The translations under genes were made by a program, and so were the position numbers. A DNA stretch of 64,000 nt. Source: Wolfiporia cocos (lineage: Eukaryota > Basidiomycota > Agaricomycetes > Polyporales > Phaeolaceae). Below are positions 11,237 through 23,394 of this stretch, in pieces. The stretch spans positions 2,418,001-2,482,000 of the forward strand of contig JACCLO010000005.1 of assembly GCA_029448655.1 (NCBI GenBank), in the 5' to 3' direction. The notes beneath the pieces are model-generated. The model saw only the letters and a list, made by a program, of their open reading frames with translations, ran no database searches and was not told where the DNA came from. Position 1 is the stretch's first letter, and every line of letters begins with the position of its first letter.

Positions 11237-13485
11237 TCACATCCGGAACACGCCAAATCCCTTCGCATCCCCGTCCCAAGTCGTGCTCGATTCCCTTCTC
11301 AAGCCAGGCTGTCCGCGCTTCCGGGCGGCAAGCGCAAGTGCCAGGCCCACTGCATCGCGCGTATCGGTGGGCTTGATGATACCGTCGTCCCACAAGCGCG
11401 CAGAGGCATATAGAGCAGTGGACTGCTCCTCAATCTCTTCTTTCAGAGTTGCGTGTTTGGTCGGGTCCCTGTTTGAATGAGTTAGTTAGCAATCAGTCAG
11501 TAGTCACCAGGCGCCAAATGTGCCCGGTACTCACTTTGAGACAGTAGCCATGACCTGCGAGAGTTGGCCAGGACCCATAACCGACACCTTCGAATTCTGC
11601 AGTGATGTCAGAATACACCATGTCAAGCAATATTGGACAGCACGTACAGGCCACATCCACAGGAACCGCGGGGAGTACTACACGGAATTGTCAGGAAGAG
11701 CTTAATAGTATATCACGACCATATGCCGCTCACAGCTCTGCCACACATCCCGTAATTTCCGGCACCGTAACTTCCGCCGACGATCACCGTCAACTTGGGT
11801 ACGTCCGCACACGCGACCGCGCGCACCATCTTCGCACCATCTTTCGCGATCCCGCCACGCTCCGCCTTTGAGCCAACCATGTACCCAGTAACGTTCACTA
11901 GGAACAGCAGAGGGATCTGGCGCTGCGAGCAGAGCTGCATGAAGTGCGTGGCTTTCAGCGCGGATTGTGAGAAGAGGATTCCGTTGTTTGCCACAATGCC
12001 GACGGGGTATCCGTGGACGTTTGCAAAGCCCTGCGTCGGTGCCGATTAGCAAGAGTCGGAATGATTGAAAGGCTGGAAGAGAAACAGACTGTTACGATAG
12101 TGGGGCCGTACTCTTTTTTGAACTCCCGGAAACGGCTGCCGTCAACGATGCGTGCAATGACATCTCGCATGTCGAATGCCTGTCGCAGATCAGTTCCGAC
12201 GATCCCATGCAGCTCCGATGCGGAGTAGAGGGGGTCCTCAGGTGGCACTGGGGGCTGCGAGATGCTCGCCGTGAGCATATTGACAGACCTGTTTGGTTTA
12301 ATAAGACATACAGGGATTTCCTGTCCGCCCGCTTTGCCCAGGTCACCGACAATTTCTCGCGCGATAGCGATGGCATGCTCATCGTCTCGCGCCAGATGGT
12401 CGGTGACACCACTTTCCGACGAGTGCATCTGACCACCGCCAAGAGTTTCTTCATCGACCTCTTCTCCCGTGGCCGCCTTGACCAATGGTGGACCAGCAAG
12501 GAATATGCGGCCTTGCTCCCTGACAATAATATTCTCGTCTGCCATGGCTGGCACGTATGCTCCCCCTACAAAGAGTTTAGTGAGACTCCTGATACCCGGG
12601 AGGGGAAACTCAACCTGCTACGGAGATGCCGTGAACTATGGCTACCTGAGGTATACCCAGCGCGGACATCTGCGCCATGTTGTAGAAGATACGGCCAAAA
12701 TGCTCTTTATCTGGGAATACCTAACGCGGTGAAGCACCAAATCAGCATGTAAGGGCAGGCTAGAAGGGAGGCATGTGCACTCACATTGGCTTGGTGAGGC
12801 AGTGCGGCACCTCCTGACTCCACTATCTCGAAGTTGTGCAACGTTACGGCAATCAATGCACAATGTGTCATACATACCGACGTACACGCAGGGCAGACCG
12901 TGTTCCCGAGCAATCTCTTGAGCACGCAAGTGCTTCTTGACCTATATCCGCAATGTTCAATGCTGGTTATACAGAATAGAACACCGACTGACTGTCAAAG
13001 GATAATATGAGCCACCCTTGACGGTAGCATCGTTTACCACGACGACACATTCCCTGCCAGATATGCGGCCGATGCCCGTGATGATTCCAGCACCTGGCAC
13101 AGACTCAGAATACACTTCATGCGCAGCAAGTTGCGATAGCTCAAGGAAAGGAGTATGTGGGTCCAATAGTAAGGACAGTCTATTCATAATGCGCATAAGG
13201 TGATGGAGAGGCACGACTAGCTCCAACTAACCTCTCTCGAGGCAACTTCTTTCCAGCTTTCTTCATACGCTGTATGGCTTTCTCTCCACCGCCTAATCGT
13301 GCCGCTGCCATCTTAGCGTCAAGGTCTGCTATTAGCATATCCATAGCCTCGGCTTTGGCTACGAATTCCGGGGATGAGGTTGAGATGAGGGACGGTAAGA
13401 CTGCGGGATGATGGTACGCCCTCCGTGTACTGCTCTGTGGCCGACATTGTCGAAACAGCCGTGAAACCTGTACTGACGAGCGCAT
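11237..13485 (-). CDS. mccB: Methylcrotonoyl-CoA carboxylase beta subunit, mitochondrial
   Basis: Carboxyltransferase subunit of 3-methylcrotonyl-CoA carboxylase, which moves CO2 from biotin to the leucine breakdown product 3-methylcrotonyl-CoA in the mitochondrial matrix. The start at 13485 opens with an Arg/Ser-rich presequence ([19 protein letters not shown]). Conserved blocks follow across short exons: [118 protein letters not shown] and finally [19 protein letters not shown]. The stop is at 11237-11239. No alpha (biotin) subunit gene is nearby. All main blocks are present, so it looks functional. Its promoter side contains the transposon at 13584. Confidence 0.95.
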
Positions 13486-13583
13486 CGGAGAGTAAGAGGG
13501 TCCCTACTAGTAAATGGTGGCAAGCACTGACCCCGGTCAAGTCGATCGCGTTTACCCCGCATTCTGCCGCGTGCTTTGACCTA

Positions 13584-13616
13584 TGGTGCCGGCGCCCTAG
13601 TCACCGCTACTTTTGT
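13584..13616 (+). repeat. Left terminal inverted repeat of the transposon
   Basis: The 33 bp from TGGTGCCGGCGCC to CTACTTTTGT are the exact reverse complement of 16799-16831. A TA dinucleotide sits immediately outside. Confidence 0.92.
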
Positions 13617-13720
13617 GCAGTGGCCAAATTCATGGGGTAACTTCGCGTTAACCCTAAAGCAAGGTTTACATAAGCGCTGGCGCCAGCTGTGCCTCCGACG
13701 CTGGACACTTTGGGGATGGT

Positions 13721-16583
13721 ATGAGCTCGGAGATGGAATTTGACGCGCGATTCGATGATGGTGGAGATGTGGCCCAATGTATATACATAAACTCACTATC
13801 TATGCCACGCTCCAATAAGAAACAGAAAGCAGGTGAAGCCGCTGCTGCTCGTGCACGCGCTGGAAAGCAGTCTCGCGCATCACAGCGAAGACGTCGTACA
13901 GGAGAAGCCCCCGCGTCAGCTTCGCAACCGGTTTCCATTGATCTCTGCACGAGCTCAGATGAGGATAGCGAGCGCACGGCGTGGATGGGGGGTGTTAGCC
14001 ATGCAGTGTCATCAGACGAAGACATACCTCCCATATCTTTTGAAGGCGAGGATGACAACGACGCCGACGCCGATTTGTCCGAATTGGAAGGTGACGAACT
14101 ATGGAAGAGTCTTGAGACAGAGCAGGAAAGGAGGACTTATGAGAGGGATGCCTTCAAGATCCTGATGAGATCAGTGTCTCAGAGAGTTTGGGGGCAGGCA
14201 GAAAGTAACCGGGCTCTGGGATACAATGGTCTGTCAGACAGAACGAAGCGCAGGCATGATAAGAGGCTTCGGGATGAAAAGGCTCACCGCAATAGGTTCG
14301 AACGTCATATTTCATGGGTATATAGTACCACTTGCTGAGTTTGAGCGCAGTTCCGATGCACAGTTCATGCGCACGTTCTTCTCGCTACAGAAGGGTTATA
14401 CACCGTCGGACAAGCCATTGGATGAGCCACAGAGCAGCGCACATACCACAATAGGCTCTCAACAGTCCACATTGGACAGAGATGACATTTTCCGAGGGTA
14501 TATATCTGATATGTCATCATCAGACGAGGACGAAGAGGACGAGGCTGATGATGAAGCTGAGGATGGACAAGGAGGCAGAGAGAACCACACTCGCAGTGAG
14601 GAGCATCAACACGCCGTGCTTCAGCTTCTCATGTGTGAGGAGGAGGAAGAAAGCGACACAGATAGGGCCAAACTCACTGTGAATCCTGTCACCAATCTGC
14701 CACAGCAGCCCACTGTCCACTCCACTCAAACAACCAACTGCTCACCCTCTCCAAAGCGCCGTAAACTTGACGTACCAACTCGTGTCACACGCTATCGCAT
14801 GAAGGAAACTCGTATGCAAGCCTTCGAAAATGCACTAGATGCGATTCAGAAACTCATAATATCAAAGCGACATACCTTTGTTTCGGGTGATCACAGCTTG
14901 CAGGCATACCGTGCACGTTGCATCGAGAGCTATCTGCGCTTGATTGTCAAATACAAGCACTCCAGGATTGTTGCATCTGAATGTGCAGCAAAGAGTCATG
15001 GTTTCGCAATGAAATGGGGCGGGCGAATGGTGCGGATGTGGGCCCAAAAATGGATGGCCACACGAGAACTTCCTGTTTCCATGAAAGGCCGGCATGTCAA
15101 GTCATATACGCTATTGCAGGATCCCACGGTGCGAGCTGAGCTACGTTCATATGTCAGGTCGAACAAATGGTCCATGAATCCGGAGAAACTTGCCGAATTC
15201 ACAAAGGGAACCATGATACCTGCAATTGCACAGGAATATCTCAAAGAGATTGTTCATAGGGAGATGCCAGAAGGGTTGAAGAAGTATATGGAGCTTGAGC
15301 TTTTCCCGCGGATTCACATGAAGGTTGGCCGAGGAATCTCTTTGAGGACGGCACGCAATTGGCTTCGTTGCGAGGGTTTTCAGTACATTGAGCACAAAAA
15401 AAGCCTTTATTACGATGGCCATGAGCGGCCAGACGTGGTCAAATATCGCCAAGAATTCTTCCTGCCAACGATGGCACAACATCGGAAACGGATGGTTGAA
15501 TTTGTGGTCGGTAACGTCTCAGAGGAGGTCAATAAGCAGCCTGCAAATTATGTGGAGCGTCGTCTGGTGCTTGTGGTCCATGACGAGATGACTGCTCAAG
15601 CTCATGATGGTAAGAAAAAAAGCTGGGTTCTCGATGGCGAGCAGCCACTGCATAAGAAGGGTGCTGGACGGGGCATTCACCGCAGCGATGTGATTTGTTC
15701 CACATTTGGATGGCTGAAGGATGCAGGGCAAGGCCTTGAGTACGGCAAAAATCATGACGGATTCTGGAATGGTGAGATGTTTGTCAATCAGGTATGCTGC
15801 GTTCACTGCACAAGTAATCTTTACTCACTACTTGATTTATTACAGCTGAAAACAAAAATTATTCCGACCTTCGAGAAATTGCATGGCTCTGGGTTTCAAG
15901 CTTTGATTGCTGTTGATCACTCACAAGGGCATTCCGCCTTTGCCGAAGATGCACTTTTGGTGTCACGCATGAATTTGCGCCCCGGCGGGAAGCAAGCACG
16001 AATGCGTGATGGCTGGTTCACGAAGAATGATCAGAGGGTTATTCAGTCAATGAATTTCCCATCCAATCATCTTGATCATCCCAATTCTCCCAAAGGAATG
16101 CGGCAGATTCTTATTGAACGTGGTCTCTGGGTTGATGGACTGCTCATGCAATGTCGTGAGAAATGTGACCTGGATGCAACAACTTGCTGCGCCAAACGAG
16201 TTCTTGAAAATCAGCTGGATTTCAAGGAGCAAAAAACCCTTGTTCAGGAGGTTATCGAGGATGCAGGCCACATGTGTATATTTCTGCCGAAGTATCACTG
16301 TGAGCTGAACTTCATTGAATATTTCTGGGGTGCTGTCAAGAAGTATCTTCGTGATCACTGTGATTACACTTTTCCAACATTACAATCCAACATGCCAGAT
16401 GCACTGGCATCGGTAAGTGTGGAAACAATCCGAAAATGGGAGCACCGAACTGTCAGGTGGATGGATGCTTATCACTTGGGATTAGGTGCAAAAGATGCTC
16501 AATTACAGGTGCAGGCATTCAGTTCTCGTCATTACAAGTCTCACCGCCGTGTTCCGGAGACTTTGGCACGCCAGCTTGACTGA
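13721..16583 (+). CDS. DDE-superfamily transposase
   Basis: Three exons (13721-14317, 14364-15791, 15846-16583) join with phase-0 introns of 46 and 54 nt into a 920-residue protein. The first intron (GTATAT...GCACAG) explains an apparent frame change near 14320; the second is in frame and would otherwise pass as coding. The N-terminal 300 residues are rich in acidic and Ser runs, with a basic stretch (LSDRTKRRHDKRLRD). The catalytic region has the three acidic positions expected of a DDE enzyme: LVVHDEMTAQ, ALIAVDHSQGHSAF and HCELNFIEYFWG. The gap of about 130 residues between the second Asp and the Glu is longer than in classic mariner, which points to a basidiomycete subgroup with an insertion domain. 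No internal stop is seen, so the enzyme may be active. Confidence 0.87.
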
Positions 16584-16798
16584 TATGCCATATATAGGAT
16601 AGTCAGATTAGTAGAGATGTCACTACTTGCTATATATAGTACTATTTTCCCATGCCTGGCCAAATTTGGTCATAGAAATTTCTCAATTTTGACTTTCAGA
16701 AAAATCTGTTTAGCCATTCTGGTCCTATCATTAATTAGAGCATTTTGGCTAGACGGTTTGTCTCTAGACGCCAATCTGAGTGAGCAGTAGGACTTGTA

Positions 16799-16831
16799 CA
16801 AAAGTAGCGGTGACTAGGGCGCCGGCACCAT
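16799..16831 (-). repeat. Right terminal inverted repeat of the transposon
   Basis: This is the mirror of 13584-13616, identical over 33 bp and followed by TA at 16832-16833. Confidence 0.92.
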
Positions 16832-16921
16832 ACCGAAATCGGCAAGCCGTCAGGAAGTCGTCGCTTCGTCCTCTACTTCATCAACCTTGTGCTCCCTGCC
16901 CTTTTGAGCTCCTGACTTCAA

Positions 16922-19016
16922 ATGAGCGCGCTCGCAGATGAGTTGCTGGCTGACCTTGATGGCCTTTCTGAGGGAGAGGAGGACCAGGAGCAAGTCGATC
17001 AGGCTGGACAAGCAGAGCCAGGGCCTTCGAATGGTGTAAAACGCAAGGCTCCATCTGACGAGGAGATGTCCGAGGGAGAGGAGGAAGCTGACGGTACAGG
17101 CGATGACAAAGTGGTTGGTGGACTTGTGCTCGAGGGTGGAGTGAAGCCGGCGGAGGAGCTGGATGCGGAGGAGGTGCAACGCATGGAACTGCGAGACGTG
17201 GAGGACGTGCGTAAAGTGGCGAAGCTAGATGGTAGCAAGCGGATGAATGACATCTTGAGGGTGCGTGTTACAGCACTGGAATTGACTGCTTTTTGTGTAA
17301 TGTTTGTGCTCAGGAAATCGAGAAATACCAAGCAAACCCGAGCACAGCAGAGCAGATGGCGCTGCCTTCGCATTCAAACCCCGAGTATAACCTCATTGTA
17401 CAAGCGAACAACCTGTCGGTTGATGTAGACAATGAGATCATGGTCGTACACAAGGTAAGCGTCCCTCATCGCCTGCTGCTAATTTAATCTCATGCACGAT
17501 TGTGCTCAGTTCATCCGAGACCATTATGCTCCCAAATTCCCGGAGCTGGAACAGCTTGTGGGTGACCCCTCAATGTACATTCGCTCAGTACGCGCATTGG
17601 GTAACTCCGAGGTGGGTCACAAAGTTCAATTTTCTGGGAGGCCTCTCATTCCTGAATTAGGACCCGACGAAAGTCGATTTGTCCGGCATCCTGCCTCCAG
17701 CAATCATAATGAGTGTCCTCGTCACAGCGACAACAACCTCCGGAGAGGTTCTTCCAGAAGCCGAGTGGCAAGCAGTCCAACAGGCTTGCGACCTTGCCGA
17801 CCGTCTGGAAGAAGCCAGGAAAAAGGTAAGACATGTGGCCTTATAACTATCTGCTCATATAAACAGCAGCCTACAGATTTTCATGTACGTTAGCTCACGC
17901 ATGAATATCCTCGCTCCAAACCTATCCGCTATCGTCGGTACCACGACAGCCGCGAAACTACTCGGAGTTGCCGGTGGTCTAAATGGGATCGCTAAGATGC
18001 CAGCTTGTAATGTCTACGTGAGCACTCTGCGGTTGCTACTCACAAAGGCACTCATTCCTCACTTGCTCGTAGCTGCTAGGAGCGCAACGCAAGATCGCGG
18101 CCGGTTTTTCTTCTGCCACTCAGCGACGCCATACGGGTTTCGTGTTCCAGTCCGAGATCGTTCAGCAGACCCCACCAGAGTATCGACTTAAAGTCCAGCG
18201 AACAGTCGGTGCCAAGTGTGCACTAGCAGCAAGGATGGATTTGGAGCGGCACCGCAGGGATGGTGAGTATCCCACTGACGTCTACGGCTGCGGTCTACCT
18301 GATATTTTTGCACAGGTTCATATGGTGAAGAACTTCGAGATAAGATTGAGAAGCACATCGACCGCCTTGCTGCACCTCCACCGAGCAAGATTGTGAAAGC
18401 GCTGCCTATTCCAAATGACGGCCCGAAGAAGCGGCGCGGAGGCAAACGGTCAGTTGCCAGATGTTTGCTGGATCCAGTCCAGCCTGCTAACGCGCGCATT
18501 GTTATAGGGCACGGAAGGCTAAGGAGGCGTACGCCCAGACAGAGTTGCGTAAGCTGCAGAACCGAATGGCGTTCGGCGAGGCCGAAGAGGAGATTGGCGC
18601 GTTCGACCAGACAAAGGGCCTCGGTATGATTGGTTCGGGCAAGGTCAGGGCGGGGGTTGGCGAGGCAAAGAGTCGAGGTATGGGTCCCGCGATTGATGCA
18701 CGAGGGTGCTCCTCTGACTGTATTGCCCAATTACAGCCAAGCTGTCGAAGGCGAACAAGCTCCGCACTGCTGCGCTAACGAGGGCAGCCCAATCAAGTGC
18801 CTCGCAAGCATCCGGAACAGCAACCTCGCTCACTGTCACCCCTGTACAAGGTTAGCCGATCTTGTGAATGGGGCCCATGACTACAGTTATTGACCTATCG
18901 TCGCACCAGGATTTGAGTTGACGAATCGCGCTACAGCCGCTCAGCGTGTCAAGGAGGCGAACGAGCGATGGTTCGCTGGTGGTACCTTCTCATTCGTTGG
19001 ACAGAAAGGAACTTAA
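16922..19016 (+). CDS. PRP31: U4/U6 snRNP protein Prp31
   Basis: Spliceosome component that bridges the U4/U6 duplex, the 15.5K/Snu13 protein and U5 in the tri-snRNP. The start [22 protein letters not shown] is at 16922 after an acidic leader, and the stop TAA is at 19014. Exons then give [34 protein letters not shown], the Nop domain core ([57 protein letters not shown]), [16 protein letters not shown], and the C-terminal Prp31 region with [19 protein letters not shown] and [13 protein letters not shown]. Reading-frame breaks between these pieces are short GT-AG introns. The start is 91 bp from the transposon's right end, so promoter elements may have been displaced. The gene itself looks complete, about 530 residues. 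Confidence 0.93.
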
Positions 19017-19193
19017 GTAACGCGTAGCCATGTCATGCTGTCCGAGATGTACAATCGTATTGTTTGAACCACTACGACAGTACAGTCATATCCTACTGAG
19101 AAAGAAAGCATCACTAATCATACAAACGTTACAAACGTTACATAGGTGAGGTAAAGAATGAGGTAGCCACGAGGCGAGTTGAAGATGTGGTGT

Positions 19194-19919
19194 TCAAGCG
19201 GAAGGGGCGTGTGCTGTGGCAGTCGTCTCGCCCGTTGCTGCGCTCTGAGAGACGTCAATGAAGCCGGCCTGCTTGGGGTTAGCAGCCGTGGCGCGCTTCG
19301 ACCGATAATCCCGAATTGCAGATCGAATGGCGTCCTCCGCCAGCACTGTCGAGAGTATTAGATACGTGCGACGGTGAAAGCTGGGGGAACTTACTGGAAC
19401 AATGGAGCTTGACTGGTGGGAGGCACAACTCCTTCGCAATCTCCGTGTTCTTGATCTTTTCAGCCTCCTCGAGCGAGAGACCCTTCACACGCTCCGTCAT
19501 GTATGAGCTGGACGCGATGGCACTCCCGCATCCGAAGGTCTTGAACTTGACATCGGAGATAACGCCGTTCTCGTCAACACGAATTTGGAGCTTCATTACA
19601 TCGCCGCACCTGCAGAGCACGTTGCACATTGAGTAACCAGTAAGAGCGGCCAAAGCATTGCACAAACTTACGCAGGTGCGCCGACGAGCCCCGTACCGAC
19701 ATCGACGTCGTTCTTGGGCAATGAGCCTACCTATGGTACGAAAACAGTTATCAGATAATGTTTCGAACCGCCCAGACCGCCCTGACGCACATTTCTAGGT
19801 TTCTCGTAGTGAGAGATGACTTTCTCGTGGTACCCACGGGCGAGCGCTGGTCTGACAGCAGCGCGGCTGGCGCGTGGGGCGGCGTTGAGCACGGTTTTCG
19901 AGAGAGCTGAGCGGAACAT
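19194..19919 (-). CDS. ISU1: Mitochondrial iron-sulfur cluster scaffold Isu1
   Basis: IscU-family scaffold on which Fe-S clusters are built with Nfs1, frataxin and ferredoxin, then released by the Ssq1/Jac1 chaperones. The start at 19919 ([18 protein letters not shown]) has an amphipathic mitochondrial presequence. The mature part begins [15 protein letters not shown] and, after an intron, [20 protein letters not shown]. All three cluster-ligand cysteines are visible: in GAPACGDVM, in [12 protein letters not shown] and in PPVKLHCS. The LPPVK chaperone-binding motif is intact. Three introns interrupt the gene. The C-terminal extension after [18 protein letters not shown] is Ala/Thr-rich and longer than in yeast. 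It converges with PRP31 (177-bp gap) and is divergent with GPC1. Confidence 0.95.
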
Positions 19920-20147
19920 CGTGAGGGAGAGATGCGAGCGACTGGCGAGGAATGCGGCCGGCCGTATATACATAAGCGATCCCGGCGGAGTTCGAAATGC
20001 ACTCCCCATTACACGTGACTCGGTACCAGTCGCCCACGCCACTGTTTGCCGCGTGCCACGCCCTGCGCGGTTGCTTTTTCATGTGCGCCGTGTTGCGCCA
20101 GCTGTGCTCTCTCTTGATCTCCTTGCACCGTTGACTGCTTTACGACC
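19920..20147. promoter_or_regulatory. Shared divergent promoter region, ISU1 / GPC1
   Basis: Only 228 bp separate the two start codons, so both promoters must lie here. I do not recognise a specific factor site; the stretch is otherwise unremarkable. Confidence 0.5.
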
Positions 20148-21992
20148 ATGGGCTCTTCAGACTCATCGCGGCCACCATCGCCGCCTGCTTTGCGCACGCC
20201 GGATATGCCGTCCTCCGGACTGAGTCACTTCTCCGTGCCCTTCGAACGATTTGCCAGAGATGATATCTCAGACTGGGCGAGCGGATTCACTCTGCTCGGT
20301 ATGTAGAAACCACATAAATGTATTGCAGCTCTAAGATCTATGGATAGACACATTGGAGACATACTGGGACTCGCGGGTGGATTTGCTTCAGCGCCGATTA
20401 TCGAAACAAAGTGAACGTCTGAAGATAAAGGCGGAGGAGACCCTCAATGAGATGTTTAAGAAAGATCTATTCAAACGGAGGCCGTCAATCAGCACGAGCC
20501 AGCAATTCGAACGGGAGATGCAAAAGTTTAAAGTCAAGGTTAGGCGAAAGATCGTAGTGTCTTTTGCGGGTTTTGACGCATTAACACGTCAAGGTTTCCT
20601 CGCGACTTCTCTCCTTGGCCGCAGCATGGCATTCCGCAAACGTCGTGCGGACACGTGAAAAGCTGACGTTTTTCTGGGGAGTGATGTCTCTTCTGTTTAC
20701 TGCGTTGATGTTCAGCATGGCTCCGGAGTTAGTCCTGCTTCTATCACCCAATGTCGATCCTTCTCTTACTGAGCATGTGCGTCTGATAGATGGACACACA
20801 TTGCATACACCCTCCAGGCGGCATTCTACCTTCCTCTGCGCGTCTACATGTATAAGAAGCGTGCCTGGCACTATTTCTTATTCGACCTCTGCTATTATGC
20901 GAATATCCTCAACTTCGTGTACATCTGGCTTGTCCCCACCAGTCCAGCTCTCTTTGTGGCATGTTATTGCCTGTCACATGGATCACTGGCTTCTGCCGTC
21001 ATCACATGGAGGAACAGTCTCGTGTTCCACGACTTCGACAAAGTCACATCGTTGTTTATCCACGTCTATCCTCCGTTGACCTTTACCGTCATCCGGTGGG
21101 TTGATTCGGCGCAATTCTCAACGGCGTAATCTAATCTGATAATTAGACACTTCTACCCAAACGCTCAAGAACGCTTCCCTGCGTTGGCCGAGTTGCCGCA
21201 CCTGCAGCCTATGAGAACTCTCCTATTGAGTGGCCTTATATGTGAGCTTCATATGGCATTACTCATTTCATTGATCTCATTGGTCTTCCTCCTACAGATC
21301 TGATCTGGCAGGTCCTATATTGGAAGGTCAGCTGCTTTCACATGGCATCGCCAGGGTCGCAATAAGTACCAATCGCTATTGTGCAGTTTGTCTTTGTCGA
21401 CCGTCGTACGAAGGTCGAGTCTGGGCAACGTATCACGTCATTATCGTTCCTGCTCAACGACAAACGAGGCGTAATCGGTCGCTCCCTGTCTAAAGTGCCG
21501 AGAGAACATCGTGAGACAGTGTTCATGGCCGGGCAGTTTGGTCCGTATGTCCGCCGTGTGTCGTGATGCTTGCTGACAGTGATGGATAGTATACTCAATT
21601 ATGACCGAGCTTCCCGCGGTCTATGTCTTATATGACAGCCCATTCTGGAGTGGTTCATTCCTGATATTCATACTTGCTGTCAGCGTGTGGAATGGTGGTG
21701 GCTTCTACGTAGAGGTCTTCGGCCGCAAGTGGGTACCCGGCCACGTTGCGTTCGTATGTCAATTTCTCATGCTCGGAATTCTTTTCCTAGGTTCGAAAAA
21801 GAATTGGAAGCACTGCGGAAGGAGCTCGCGGAGGTCACATCTCGCTCGAGCGGCTCGAGCCCCATCCTGGGCCCACAGAGTGACGATGAACTCACCACCG
21901 TCGGTGGATCGCCTAACATTGTGGACAAGGCACTGTCCCCGGAGATCTCCTCAACCGACCTACTTATAGATACCAAGCCTGCGGCCAACTGA
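20148..21992 (+). CDS. GPC1: Glycerophosphocholine acyltransferase Gpc1 (DUF2838)
   Basis: ER membrane enzyme that acylates glycerophosphocholine to lysophosphatidylcholine, the step before Ale1-type reacylation. The start MGSSDSSRPPSPPALR is at 20148 and the stop ends at 21992. After a soluble N-terminus (DLLQRRLSKQSERLKIKAEE) comes the DUF2838 membrane core: REKLTFFWGVMSLLFTALMF, PLRVYMYKKRAWHYFLFDLCYY, NFVYIWL, SHGSLASAVITWRNSLVFHD, KVTSLFIHVYPPLTF, and later WNGGGFYVEVFGRKF followed by a short coiled coil and a Ser/Thr/Asp-rich tail. The aromatic membrane stretch around KKRAWHYFLFDLCYY is the family signature. Six or more short introns were needed; all keep the frame. I see no lesions. 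Confidence 0.9.
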
Positions 21993-23394
21993 TTTGTCCC
22001 ACCTGCACAGGCCGCAATCCCTGACGATTCCGTACGAATCATGTTCTCAGCTTCACGACCCGTTAGAAGTTCTCTCCTGATAGGATCCTACCCTATTTAT
22101 CGTCAGTGAGGATTTGGATATCCATGTACCGAGCGTTATATTAGCGCATGTTGTTGTAATACTCCATACCACACTAGTGGTTGACATTGCTAAATACAAC
22201 GAACCCATATTATGAACTGTCCGAGACTTGACGCAACAGTGCACACGTGCAGTGAATAGCGTGCCACAAATCGGCCACAACACACTTGACATTTCAAATG
22301 GGCTAAATTAAATGACGAGGAAGTGCCGACTGGCATCGGCGCTTGACCTTCGCCTGAATGCGTTCATGCACTCTATTTTCACAACTGACATTCGTAATGA
22401 CTACGGAAAGAGGGGTAGTGATTTTTTGAACCATACAGTGCTGTATCCACAAGACATAACAGCGTCAAGTCGGAAGTGACTGAAGGTTACAACCATGTTC
22501 ATTCAAATTGTAGCAATCCCAATGCAATCCCGCCGCGCGCCGTTGGGCGCCAGTATGATACCTTACTATATGGAAAGGCGCGATACTGAACACCGCGCCG
22601 TTAACGGTTCATATACGTTCATACATTGGTTATTTGGTAGTTTGGGGCTTTTGATTCTGCATAGCAACACTATATGTATGCGCTGTCACTCGTCGCCCAC
22701 CTCAGACGCTGTCTCCCGTTAGGAGTGCCAACGCTGAGCTTCTTCGTACGCTATCTAGCGCACTCACTTTCACACCCAACACTATGGGGTGGGTGGGCGG
22801 AATGTCCAAACTGACAAAGCGTGCAAGCAGTTCATACACTAGAAGCGTAGCCGCTTGACCGGCACATCCGGTGAGGGAGGTGACAGTGGATCGAGGTGGG
22901 GGGACACGACGGTAGGGCGTCGTATCTGAGCGACCTACGCGTATCCGTACGCGTTGGTCCGCTCATTGCGCCAGACGGTACGCGAAACGGGCGGTGATCT
23001 TTGCAGGGAAGCTGGTGCACAGCTGTGATCGGCGTCGCGGTGGTGCACGTCACTGCGGCGCCGGCCCTGGTCTGACTGTGGCGCATTAAGCGCCAACGTG
23101 TGGGCGCTTGCATGCTGCGCACTAAATGATCAAGTCTTCGCCCTGGAGAAGGAATAATAAAATGCTATGTATGCGCTCACTGGGAGTCGAACTGTCGTCA
23201 TCAAGCACATCACGTGCATATGGGCGTCTGTTGGTCGAAACTGGCTTCAATTTTGGGGGGTCAAGTCGACCTTCTCCTTGACAGTCGAAGGTAACAGTCG
23301 AAGGTAATTGGCTTCGCTGCAGGTCACATGCAGTGTTGACTAACGATATCGCATTTATTAACATGAGACATCATGTAAGAGCACTGAGGCGTCT
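21993..23394. other. Intergenic spacer between converging genes
   Basis: This 1.4-kb stretch lies between the 3' ends of GPC1 and TAD1. Short open frames on both strands look random. A short direct repeat of about 14 bp (ACAGTCGAAGGTAA twice near 23280-23307) is the only structure I notice. No tRNA or transposon end could be recognised. Confidence 0.45.

Larger units (their letters stand above)
13584..16831. mobile_element. Tc1/mariner-like DNA transposon, full length
   Basis: A 3248-bp element bounded by TA dinucleotides (13582-13583 and 16832-16833), the target-site duplication typical of the Tc1/mariner/IS630 group. Both ends carry a perfect 33-bp terminal inverted repeat beginning TGGTGCCGGCGCC. 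It contains one transposase gene on the plus strand. The insertion lies between the divergent starts of the MCC beta gene (13485) and PRP31 (16922). Removing it with one TA would leave an intergenic space of about 190 bp. Perfect TIRs and an open transposase suggest a recent insertion. Confidence 0.9.

Noticed and set aside
14226..14339. Frameshift in the transposase near 14320
   Set aside because: A 46-nt GT-AG intron (14318-14363) restores the frame with phase 0, so no mutation is needed.
738..21992. ALE1 and GPC1 as a lipid gene cluster
   Set aside because: Their products act in linked steps, but about 18 kb with many unrelated genes lies between them, so chance is the simpler reading.
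23160..23210. tRNA-like GGGAGTCGAACTG stretch
   Set aside because: It resembles a T-arm, but no matching acceptor stem, D-arm or anticodon arm could be built around it.
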